Program-made: the position numbers and the translations under genes
Part shown: one piece after another, positions 7,610 to 13,952 of the stretch
Layout: each line of letters starts with the position of its first letter
How positions within the stretch are numbered: position 1 is the first letter of the stretch
Assembly: GCA_024684155.1 (NCBI GenBank)
Contig: JAIKXK010000230.1
Location: forward strand, 1-16,754
Direction: 5' to 3'
DNA: 16,754 bases
DNA from: Lachnospiraceae bacterium
GTDB lineage: Bacteria > Bacillota > Clostridia > Lachnospirales > Lachnospiraceae
The notes under the pieces: model-generated
The model's input: only the letters and a program-made list of their open reading frames with translations
What the model was told of the DNA's origin: nothing
Databases searched by the model: none

Positions 7610-7733
7610 ACTATGGCTTTTTTTGGCAGGGTAGCTGGTTAATACTTTTGGAATAAGCGCAAAGGGGATGAGCTTGTGCTACTAATGTAGTATCCGGCTA
7701 CCGGTATTAGTAAATAATAAGGAGATAAGAGTT
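7610..7733 (+). ncRNA. Candidate structured RNA element within the operon
   Basis: This 124-base gap can form stem P1 (GGTAGCTGG 7630-7638 with CCGGCTACC 7694-7702, one wobble, extended by ATAC 7642-7645 with GTAT 7690-7693), an enclosed hairpin P2 (AGCGCAA 7656-7662 with TTGTGCT 7674-7680, one wobble), and an alternative stem P3 (TACTAATGTAG 7680-7690 with CTAC 7698-7701 and ATTAGTA 7706-7712). P1 and P3 exclude each other. P3 ends 6 bases before the AAGGAG site of the reductase gene (7719-7724). It matches no riboswitch class I know; a role in translation control or mRNA processing is inference. Confidence 0.4.
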
Positions 7734-8594
7734 ATGAAGATCGGATTTATTGGATTGGGAATCATGGGTGAGTCCATGGCTGAAAATATTGTAAAGAAAC
7801 ATGACGATGAGGTTTATGTCTTTGACTTTGTAAAGGAAAAGGTAGATCTTTTGGTTTCAAAGGGTGCAAAGGGCTGCACTTCTTCAAAGGAGGTTGCAGA
7901 AAAGGTAGATGTCATTATTTCTATGGTTCCAAAGTCAGAACATTCTATGAGTGTATATAAGGAAGTACTTCCTGTACTGGATGCAACAAAGACCTGTATT
8001 GACATGTCTACCATCGATCCTTCCGTATCTGTTGAAATTTCAGAAATGGTAAAAAAGACAGGCGCACAGTTTATTGATGCTCCAGTTGTAAAATCCAAGC
8101 CAGCTGCCATTGCAGGAAAACTTGGAATTTATGTTGGTGGGGAAGAAAAGACTTATGAAGCTATGAAACCAATTTTACTTTATATGGGCGAAAATGTAAT
8201 TCGTATGGGAGATAACGGCAAAGGTCTTGTTATGAAGATTTGCCACAATGCTCTTGTATCCCAAATCCAAAATGGTGTAAATGAAACAGCTACTTTGGCA
8301 AAGGCAAATGGTATTGATATTTTAACTTATGCAGAAGCAATTTCTTATGGTGGAGCTGGAAACTGGTATTTAGATTCGAAAAAGGATGTTCTTGCAAAAG
8401 AAGACTATACAACAGCCTTTTCTATTGAAAACGAACACAAGGATGTACATATTTGCATGAATCTTGCAAAAGAGTGTGGTGTTGATATGCCAGGAGAAGA
8501 AAATGCAGTTCGCGTATATGACAAGGCTCTTGAAATGGGACTTGGAAAAGAAGACTTCTGTGCAACTATGAAGGTTGTCCGTGAGGGAAGATAA
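7734..8594 (+). CDS. 3-sulfolactaldehyde reductase-like dehydrogenase
   Basis: The 286-residue protein is a beta-hydroxyacid dehydrogenase (3-hydroxyisobutyrate dehydrogenase family). It has the Rossmann motif GLGIMG (residues 7-12), an IDMSTIDPS segment, and the catalytic lysine K168 with N172 in MKICHN. The substrate loop, which reads SGG in ordinary family members and GRTS in E. coli sulfolactaldehyde reductase YihU, is VKSK here (residues 119-122). The two lysines would suit an anionic sulfonate. In the pathway it reduces 3-sulfolactaldehyde to 2,3-dihydroxypropanesulfonate, reoxidising NADH under fermentation. Context supports this strongly: transaldolase upstream and an isomerase 12 bases downstream. 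A different hydroxyacid substrate cannot be excluded from sequence alone. AAGGAG (7719-7724) fixes the start. Confidence 0.82.
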   Translation: MKIGFIGLGIMGESMAENIVKKHDDEVYVFDFVKEKVDLLVSKGAKGCTSSKEVAEKVDVIISMVPKSEHSMSVYKEVLPVLDATKTCIDMSTIDPSVSVEISEMVKKTGAQFIDAPVVKSKPAAIAGKLGIYVGGEEKTYEAMKPILLYMGENVIRMGDNGKGLVMKICHNALVSQIQNGVNETATLAKANGIDILTYAEAISYGGAGNWYLDSKKDVLAKEDYTTAFSIENEHKDVHICMNLAKECGVDMPGEENAVRVYDKALEMGLGKEDFCATMKVVREGR

Positions 8595-8606
8595 GAGGAA
8601 GATTCT

Positions 8607-9305
8607 ATGAGAAAAGAAAGCATTGCCCTGTTAGAGCATTTAAACGAAGTGAATAATGTAAAAATTTATTCTGTAGAAGATCCTGAGTTTAAAAGCTATG
8701 GAAGAATTGTAAAAGGATATGATTTTTCTGATGTTACAAAGTATATGAAGGAGCATACAAAGATACCTGGCGAGGGGAATGTGTATGTACCAGGAGTAGA
8801 GGAAATGGAAGCTTTCCCTGTAAAGGAAAAGGTGGAAACAGGGCTCTATGGTGGAATGCCAATTCAAATTGGATATTGTAATGGAAGAAACTCTACTTAT
8901 AATGGATTTGAATATCACAAAGGCAGTGAGATTAATGTGGCAGTAACTGATTTTATGCTGGTGTTAGGCCATCGTTGGGAAATCAATAACAACCATTATG
9001 ATAATAATGATGCAAAAGTATTCTTTGTAGAGCGAGGCTGCGCTATTGAGATGTTTGAAACCACCCTTCACTTGTCACCTTTAAAGGTATGTGATGAGGG
9101 ATTTAAAGGAGTGGTGATTTTACCAAAGGGAACAAATACTCCTTTAAGTGAAGAAGAAAAATCTCTTATTGATGAAAAGGATGCAGAACAGGTTCTTTTA
9201 CTCCACAGAAATAAATGGGTAATTGCACATCCGAAGAGAGAACCATTAATAAAACAGGGAGCACATCCTGGAATTATTGGAGAAAATAAGGAATTGTTCT
9301 ATTAA
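8607..9305 (+). CDS. sftI: DUF4867-family sugar isomerase, probable SQ isomerase (SftI-like)
   Basis: I recognise this 232-residue protein as a DUF4867-type protein, the family to which the sulfoquinovose-to-sulfofructose isomerase of the sulfo-transaldolase pathway belongs as I recall. The centre looks like a cupin-style metal site: H104-K-G-S-E108, G121-H122-R, and H155 in ETTLHLSP, with intervening beta strands (FMLVLGHRWEI, AKVFFVERGCAIEMFE). It would convert SQ to 6-deoxy-6-sulfofructose, the substrate of the transaldolase two genes upstream. The gene follows the reductase by 12 bases with AGAGGAAG as ribosome binding site, so they are translationally close. The family name is from memory and should be confirmed by profile search; metal-ligand assignment is inference. 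Confidence 0.72.
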   Translation: MRKESIALLEHLNEVNNVKIYSVEDPEFKSYGRIVKGYDFSDVTKYMKEHTKIPGEGNVYVPGVEEMEAFPVKEKVETGLYGGMPIQIGYCNGRNSTYNGFEYHKGSEINVAVTDFMLVLGHRWEINNNHYDNNDAKVFFVERGCAIEMFETTLHLSPLKVCDEGFKGVVILPKGTNTPLSEEEKSLIDEKDAEQVLLLHRNKWVIAHPKREPLIKQGAHPGIIGENKELFY

Positions 9306-9343
9306 ATATGAATAAAAATTAAAATGCCCGGGAGAGTGTTTTA

Positions 9344-9358
9344 GTTTGAGATTCAAAC
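9344..9358 (+). promoter_or_regulatory. Inverted repeat, possible repressor operator
   Basis: GTTTGA-GAT-TCAAAC is a perfect 6-base inverted repeat with a 3-base centre, set in TTTTAG...AAAT. It resembles the AT-flanked GTTTG-type operators of ROK repressors such as XylR of Bacillus. It stands 34 bases before the fucose-isomerase-like gene and a ROK regulator is encoded at the end of the operon. No second copy was found upstream of the operon, which weakens the case. It could equally be a small RNA hairpin. Confidence 0.25.
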
Positions 9359-9392
9359 AAATATAAAAGTAATTGTATGAAAGAAGGATATT

Positions 9393-10739
9393 ATGAGTAA
9401 AAAGTTTCAAGTAGCCTACGTGCCAATTGGAGTAGGGACTTTTCATTTGGAAAGTGCACAAAAGGAATTTGAAAAATCATGTAAGTTGATTTCGGAATCG
9501 GCAGAGCAGGCACTTCTCCCAAAAGAGATGTTATTATCCATTGATTTATTAAATGAGTTTTTGGATGAAATCAATCCGGATTTAATTATTTTACAAAACA
9601 TTACATTTGCAAATGCTGCTTATGCCAGCGAAGTATTGAAGCGTTTTGATTGTCCGATTTTACTTTGGACACTTCGAGAGCCTGTCATTGATGGAGGCAG
9701 ACTACGTCTGAATTCCTTAACTGGTGCATATTCTGCAGCCAATGCCTTTAAGGCTTTTCGAAAGGAGCCATTAGAATATATTTTTGGAGCTCCTGAAGAA
9801 GAAGAAGTTATTCATAAAGTGAAGGCTGCTATCCGTGCCGCAGAATTGAAATTCAAAATGAAATCTCTAAAGGTTGCAGCGGTAGGTCACACACCTCAGG
9901 GCTTTGGTTTTGGACGTGCCATGGATTTGGAAATGATGGAGACCTTTGGTGCTACCTTAGAGTCAATTGAAGCAAGAGAACTTATTGATAAGGCAAAGGC
10001 TTATAGTGATGAAGATATTGAAGAGTATTTAAAGGATGCAAAAAACCGTACCGTTGGTTTAGAAAATACTCCTGAAAACAACCGCAAGGATTTTGCAAGA
10101 CTATATCGTGCCTATAAAGAATATGTAGATGAAAATCATATTGGGGCATTGGCGAGCCGTTGCTGGCCTGATTTTTTTACCGCTTTTGGTACACCGGTTT
10201 GTCTGGTGCTTGCTATGCTAAATGATTTGGATGTAGCAGCAAGTTGTGAAGCAGATACCTATGGAGCACTTTCTATGTATCTTGGAATGCAGTTAACAGG
10301 TATGCCTACTTTCTTTGGAGATCCGGTTTCTATGGATGAAAAGGAAAATACAGTTACCTTCTGGCACTGTGGTACAGCAGCCTGTTCTTTGGCAAGAAAA
10401 GATACAGGAGCAAAAATTGATGTTCATTGTAACAGAAAGATTGGACCTACCTTAGACTTTGGCTGCAAAGAGGCTGAACATGTTACTATCTTTCGAATTG
10501 GTAAAAAACCAGATGGAAGCTTTCGATTTTTACTGGCTGAGGGAAAGGCTCTTGATAAACCAAAGCAGTTCAATGGAACCTCTCTTGTAGTGGAAACGAA
10601 AACCAATGCAAAAGATTTTGTATATTCTAGTGTTGAGGCTGGATATGAGCCACACTTTGTGGTAGCATACCAAGATGTAGCAGATGAACTTGAGATTCTA
10701 GCCCATTTCTTAAATATTGAAGTGGATCGCTACGAATAA
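9393..10739 (+). CDS. L-fucose/L-arabinose isomerase-like protein
   Basis: The 448-residue protein belongs to the L-fucose isomerase fold group. The C-terminal active region contains a Glu in SCEADTYGALSM (E286), an Asp in FFGDPV (D310) and a His in FWHCGTAACS (H325), matching the three metal ligands of FucI-type isomerases, so the protein should be a functional metal-dependent aldose-ketose isomerase. It is shorter than E. coli FucI (about 590 residues) and belongs to the branch often labelled simply fucose isomerase family. The operon contains no fucose or arabinose genes (no kinase, no aldolase for these), so a sulfosugar or a sugar freed by the GH31 enzyme is more likely. It may duplicate, assist or extend the isomerase step attributed to the DUF4867 protein. 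Ribosome binding site AGAAGGA precedes the start. Confidence 0.8.
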   Translation: MSKKFQVAYVPIGVGTFHLESAQKEFEKSCKLISESAEQALLPKEMLLSIDLLNEFLDEINPDLIILQNITFANAAYASEVLKRFDCPILLWTLREPVIDGGRLRLNSLTGAYSAANAFKAFRKEPLEYIFGAPEEEEVIHKVKAAIRAAELKFKMKSLKVAAVGHTPQGFGFGRAMDLEMMETFGATLESIEARELIDKAKAYSDEDIEEYLKDAKNRTVGLENTPENNRKDFARLYRAYKEYVDENHIGALASRCWPDFFTAFGTPVCLVLAMLNDLDVAASCEADTYGALSMYLGMQLTGMPTFFGDPVSMDEKENTVTFWHCGTAACSLARKDTGAKIDVHCNRKIGPTLDFGCKEAEHVTIFRIGKKPDGSFRFLLAEGKALDKPKQFNGTSLVVETKTNAKDFVYSSVEAGYEPHFVVAYQDVADELEILAHFLNIEVDRYE

Positions 10740-10754
10740 AAAAGAGGGTAAACT

Positions 10755-11876
10755 ATGAATTATTCCGGAATGAATATGGAGCAGGTAAAACGACAGAATC
10801 GTGCTGCCATTTTAACTTATATAGTAGAATCAGGACCAGTTTCCAGAAAAGAAATTGCAGAAACCACAGGATTAACACCTGCAGCTGTAACTCAGATCTG
10901 TAATTCTTTATTAGAGGAGAAAGTTCTCGTGGAATTAGGTACAGCTGAGTCTCAGGGTGTGGGAAGAAAAAAGGTTTTAGTAGATGTGGATTATGAGTAT
11001 GCATATATTTACGCTATTAATATTGAGCCTGAATCTGTAGTAATTGCTATTTCAAATTTAAAGGGAGATGCGGTAGCAAAAACTTCTTTTAAATTGGATA
11101 AAAAAGTGGCACCTGAAGTTGTCTTAAAGGAAATTGCAAAAATGGCAAAATCCCTGGCAAAAGAATATGATGATCTTTCTATTAAAGGGGTATCTGTTGG
11201 AATTTCCGGAATTGTAGATAAGGAAAGAGGCGTATCTGTACATGCTTATGGAATCTGGGAAGATGAGGTAGATGTTTCTGGTGTTTTAGAAAATGAGTTT
11301 CACCTTCCTGTCATTATAGAAAACAATGTAAATGCTTTAGCATTTGCAGAAAAGATTTTTGGATTCGGGAAAAAATACGATAATCTAATGCTGATTAAAT
11401 GGGGGCCGGGAGTTGGTAGTAGTTTAATACTTCATAAGGAATTATACGAAGGAACTGACAGAAAGGCAGCAGAACTTGGCCACTACATCGTGGAAAAAGA
11501 TGGAGCAAAATGTTCCTGTGGAAGAAGAGGATGTTTAGAAACAAAGGTTTCTTATCAGGCCCTTTCCTCTATTGTAAAATTTACTCCAGATAATTTTGGA
11601 GAAGCTTTAGCAAAAGAAGAAAAACTTCAGGATGCTATGGATTTATTTGCCAGATGTATTGTAAATGCAATTACCATTGTGTCTCCAAATCAGGTGATTT
11701 TATGTGGTAGTCTTTTTAAAGATGAAACTGTTCGTAAAAGACTTATAAAAAATTGTAAGTATTACGATAAAACAATTGATGAAAAGCGTATCCTTTACAC
11801 TGGATTTGAAGAAAAAGAAAACTACATTGGACCAGTGGCAAACTACTTAAGAGAAGGCATACTTTATTCCAAATAA
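10755..11876 (+). CDS. ROK-family transcriptional repressor
   Basis: The 373-residue protein has an N-terminal winged helix-turn-helix (about residues 11-65: RAAILTYIVESGPVSRKEIA then TGLTPAAVTQICNSLLEEKV) joined to a ROK sugar-kinase-like domain. The ROK zinc site is intact: H243 and C253-x-C255-x4-C260 (CSCGRRGCLE). The kinase function appears lost: the N-terminal DxGGT phosphate loop is replaced by INIEPESVV, and the catalytic Asp of the usual ENDAN motif is N191 (ENNVN). This is the pattern of NagC/XylR-type repressors that bind a sugar ligand without phosphorylating it. Its place 15 bases after the last enzyme gene suggests it senses SQ or sulfofructose and controls this operon, including its own gene. 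E. coli uses an unrelated DeoR-type protein for the same task. Confidence 0.87.
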   Translation: MNYSGMNMEQVKRQNRAAILTYIVESGPVSRKEIAETTGLTPAAVTQICNSLLEEKVLVELGTAESQGVGRKKVLVDVDYEYAYIYAINIEPESVVIAISNLKGDAVAKTSFKLDKKVAPEVVLKEIAKMAKSLAKEYDDLSIKGVSVGISGIVDKERGVSVHAYGIWEDEVDVSGVLENEFHLPVIIENNVNALAFAEKIFGFGKKYDNLMLIKWGPGVGSSLILHKELYEGTDRKAAELGHYIVEKDGAKCSCGRRGCLETKVSYQALSSIVKFTPDNFGEALAKEEKLQDAMDLFARCIVNAITIVSPNQVILCGSLFKDETVRKRLIKNCKYYDKTIDEKRILYTGFEEKENYIGPVANYLREGILYSK

Positions 11877-11894
11877 AATAGAATTATACATAAT

Positions 11895-11927
11895 CAGGCA
11901 TTTGCATTTTTGTAAATGCCTGTTTTT
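11895..11927 (+). terminator. Intrinsic terminator of the sulfoquinovose operon
   Basis: CAGGCATTTGCA (11895-11906) pairs with TGTAAATGCCTG (11911-11922), one wobble, around a TTTT loop and is followed by TTTTT. It closes the operon 18 bases after the ROK stop codon. Confidence 0.9.
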
Positions 11928-11937
11928 GTGTTAAAAT
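11910..11937 (+). promoter_or_regulatory. Possible promoter of the patatin/CPBP unit
   Basis: TAAAAT (11932-11937) preceded by TGT (extended -10) has TTGTAA at 11910-11915, 16 bases upstream, as -35. The -35 overlaps the right arm of the operon terminator. It leaves a leader of about 40 bases. Confidence 0.45.
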
Positions 11938-11984
11938 ACGCCTAAATGAAAGTGATGGAATAAAGGAAAAGAGGCGATTACATC

Positions 11985-12839
11985 ATGAAGACGGGACTTA
12001 TCGTTGAAGGCGGAGGTATGAAGTGTGCCTATTCCGCAGGTGTGTTAGATGGTTTTTTGGATGAAAACATTAATTTTGATTACTGCATAGGTGTATCTGC
12101 AGGTGCTGCAAACTCAGCATCCTATCTGGCCGGTCAGAGAGAAAGAAATAAACGGTTTTATTGTGAACATTCTCAAAGCCCAAGATACTTTGGAGTACGA
12201 AGTTTTTTAAAAACAGGAAATTTATTTGGATTGGATTATATCTATGGAACCTTGACTGAAGAAGGAGGAGGGGATCCTTTAGATTATGAGACTATGATAG
12301 ATAATCCTACAGAATTTGAATTTCCAGCAACAGATACAGAAAGTGGAAAACCTCACTATTTTACAAAGTATGATTTGACACCAAATGACTATGCTCCCAT
12401 TAAAGCTACCTGTGCTCTTCCAGTAGCAACGAAGGCAGTTGAAATAGAAGGACATTTTTATTATGATGGTGGGGTGTCTGATTCCATTCCAGTTTGGAGA
12501 GCATTGGAAAAGGGATGTGATCGCGTTGTAGTGATTATGTCGAAGCCTAAGGGATTTTTTATGGAACCTCAAAGCTATAAATCAGTGTATAAAAGAGTGT
12601 TGAGAAATAGTCCAAAGATTATTCAGGATTTAAACCATCGACATGAGGTGTACAACGCTCAGTTGAAAAAGGTTCTTGAAATGGAAAAAGAGGGAAAGGC
12701 CATGGTGTATTACACGCCAAAGATTGAAAAAATGAGTACTTATTCTGTAGACTCTGTCCTGGCTGAGTCTTTGTACAATACAGGTCTATATGATGCAAGA
12801 GAGACTATGGATAAGTTAAAGGAGTTTATGCAAAAATGA
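11985..12839 (+). CDS. Patatin-like phospholipase family protein
   Basis: The 284-residue protein is a patatin-like hydrolase of the RssA/YjjU type. The oxyanion-hole glycines are at 9-11 (EGGGMKCAYSAGVL), the nucleophile is S38 in GVSAG, and the second dyad member is D161 in YYDGGVSDS. All catalytic elements are present, so it should be an active lipid acyl hydrolase; no signal peptide or membrane helix is seen, so it acts in the cytoplasm or at the inner membrane face. The C-terminal third (about 200-284) matches the extension usual in this subgroup. Starts with GAGG 10 bases upstream. It overlaps the CPBP gene by 4 bases (ATGA), which implies translational coupling. Physiological substrate is not known; membrane lipid turnover is the likely field. 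Confidence 0.87.
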   Translation: MKTGLIVEGGGMKCAYSAGVLDGFLDENINFDYCIGVSAGAANSASYLAGQRERNKRFYCEHSQSPRYFGVRSFLKTGNLFGLDYIYGTLTEEGGGDPLDYETMIDNPTEFEFPATDTESGKPHYFTKYDLTPNDYAPIKATCALPVATKAVEIEGHFYYDGGVSDSIPVWRALEKGCDRVVVIMSKPKGFFMEPQSYKSVYKRVLRNSPKIIQDLNHRHEVYNAQLKKVLEMEKEGKAMVYYTPKIEKMSTYSVDSVLAESLYNTGLYDARETMDKLKEFMQK

Positions 12840-13756
12840 GAAAACCTGGTAGTTTAGGAAAATGCTTTATGCCAATCATAATGGTGTTTCTGGTAGAAAA
12901 TATTATATCTATTATGGGCGTAGAGTTTTTATTTATGATAAAAGCTTCTTCCTTTCAGGGAAATAGCTATACAGAATTTGTAGAAGAAGTGCTTTCGGCC
13001 ACGCAAAGCCAGGAATTTGCTGTTTGGGTATCCATTGCCTATGCAATTATTTGTGGTATCTGGTTTAGTGTCTGGTATTATCAGCTTACTCATAATAAAC
13101 AGGTTAAAGCTGATGGAATCAATGTTTCGGATATGGCAGAAGACATAAAAAGAGAGCGAAAAGGAGCATTTGAGGGATATCGCTGGACCATTATTCCAGG
13201 AATGATTCTCTTAGCAATAGGAGCGCAGTATGTATGTTCTTATATCATGAATTTAGTTGCTTCCTTAATGCCACAGTGGTTAGCGGAATATCAAAAACTA
13301 ATGGAGGGTATGGGACTTGATTCCATGGAATCCTATACTGTTCCTTTGATTTTATATACGGTAGTTTTAGGACCGATTGTAGAAGAATTAACCTTTAGAG
13401 GATTAACCTTCACCTATGCTCGTCGCCTAACCCCATTTTGGGTAGCAAATATTATTCAGGCAGTGTTGTTTGGAGTATTGCATATGAACCCATTACAGGG
13501 AATTTATGCAGCTGCTCTTGGAATTATTTTCGGAATGATTTACGAAAAGAGTAGAAATATTTTGGTGACCATAGTATTACATATGCTCTTTAATATTATG
13601 GGAGTGTTTGTAAGCAGCTTTATGAATATGGGTGATAATGCCATTTCCTTCTACTTTATTTTACTTGGAAGTCTGATTGTTACTTACATTGGATACGAGC
13701 TTGTAGTAAAGTCCATTCCACAAAGAGTAAATATTGAAGAAAAAATTGAAAAATAG
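12836..13756 (+). CDS. CPBP-family intramembrane metalloprotease
   Basis: The 306-residue membrane protein has about eight hydrophobic helices and the CPBP (CAAX protease and bacteriocin-processing, Abi) motifs: motif 1 E183-E184-x3-R188 in VEELTFRG, motif 2 H216 in VLHMN, and motif 3 H249-x3-N253 in LHMLFN. The glutamates and histidines form the metal site, so it should be catalytically able. Family members include type II CAAX-prenyl protease homologues and bacteriocin immunity proteins; no bacteriocin gene is near, so a housekeeping or stress role is as likely. Its start overlaps the stop of the patatin gene (ATGA), and it has no strong ribosome binding site of its own, as expected of a coupled second gene. 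Confidence 0.88.
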   Translation: MRKPGSLGKCFMPIIMVFLVENIISIMGVEFLFMIKASSFQGNSYTEFVEEVLSATQSQEFAVWVSIAYAIICGIWFSVWYYQLTHNKQVKADGINVSDMAEDIKRERKGAFEGYRWTIIPGMILLAIGAQYVCSYIMNLVASLMPQWLAEYQKLMEGMGLDSMESYTVPLILYTVVLGPIVEELTFRGLTFTYARRLTPFWVANIIQAVLFGVLHMNPLQGIYAAALGIIFGMIYEKSRNILVTIVLHMLFNIMGVFVSSFMNMGDNAISFYFILLGSLIVTYIGYELVVKSIPQRVNIEEKIEK

Positions 13757-13758
13757 CA

Positions 13759-13785
13759 TTAAGAAATAATAGGAGTTTCCGATAT
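13759..13785 (+). promoter_or_regulatory. Possible sigma-D (flagellar type) promoter
   Basis: TCCGATAT (13778-13785) differs by one base from the Bacillus sigma-D -10 consensus GCCGATAT. TTAA (13759-13762) lies 15 bases upstream, one base away from TAAA. Transcription would start near 13791, at the foot of the first leader hairpin. The match is suggestive only. Confidence 0.3.
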
Positions 13786-13788
13786 TAA

Positions 13789-13952
13789 TTGTGAAGGGTT
13801 TTGATGGCCACAAAATTCTTCACAAAATATGGGATGCACCAGGATGGTACTTTTAGAAAGGGTAAGGATACCTTTTGTGAGGGTACTATTTTTTTGCATT
13901 AAAAAAGGGATTTTGCTTTGCCAAAACGGTACTTCCCGAAGGGAGGTATAAT
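13789..13952 (+). promoter_or_regulatory. Structured leader with candidate attenuator (riboswitch-like)
   Basis: Hairpin 1 pairs 13789-13803 with 13811-13825 (15 bp with two G-U pairs). A terminator hairpin follows at 13847-13886. The right arm of hairpin 1 (CTTCACAAAA, 13818-13827) can instead pair with the right arm of the terminator (TTTTGTGAGG, 13873-13882) over 10 bp with one wobble, which would break both hairpins. This is antiterminator geometry. A third hairpin (TACTTCCC 13930-13937 with GGGAGGTA 13941-13948) hides the ribosome binding site of the next gene. No known riboswitch consensus was recognised. It may instead be simply the end of the CPBP unit. Confidence 0.4.
13847..13895 (+). 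terminator. Intrinsic terminator (end of CPBP unit or attenuator)
   Basis: An 18-base stem, 13847-13864 with 13869-13886, closes on loop AGGA with one mismatch and several G-U pairs, and is followed by TATTTTTTT (13887-13895). It stands 90 bases after the CPBP stop codon and 58 bases before the next start codon. Confidence 0.8.

Noticed and set aside
7814..8110. Minus-strand open frame opposite the reductase
   Set aside because: Ser/Thr/Phe-rich translation is what an antisense read of a Lys/Glu/Gly-rich gene gives; no start signals.
9346..9374. Internal promoter before the fucose-isomerase-like gene
   Set aside because: TTGAGA (9346-9351) has no -10 at the right spacing (GTAATT at 17 bases; TATAAA only 10 bases away).
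9393..10739. Fucose utilisation cluster
   Set aside because: Only the isomerase-like gene fits; no fuculokinase, fuculose-phosphate aldolase or fucosidase is present, and all neighbours fit sulfosugar breakdown better.
10755..11876. ROK protein as a sugar kinase
   Set aside because: The N-terminal helix-turn-helix, the missing phosphate loop and the Asn in place of the catalytic Asp argue for a regulator.
13786..13895. c-di-GMP (GEMM) or other known riboswitch in the EF-hand leader
   Set aside because: The EAL gene in the window made this tempting, but the conserved GEMM-I features (GCAAACC-like and GACGCAAAGCC segments) are absent, and no other known aptamer consensus was seen.
13947..13952. 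TATAAT directly before the EF-hand start codon as a promoter
   Set aside because: It abuts the ATG, which would give a leaderless message although a good ribosome binding site exists, and there is no -35 box at 16-18 bases.
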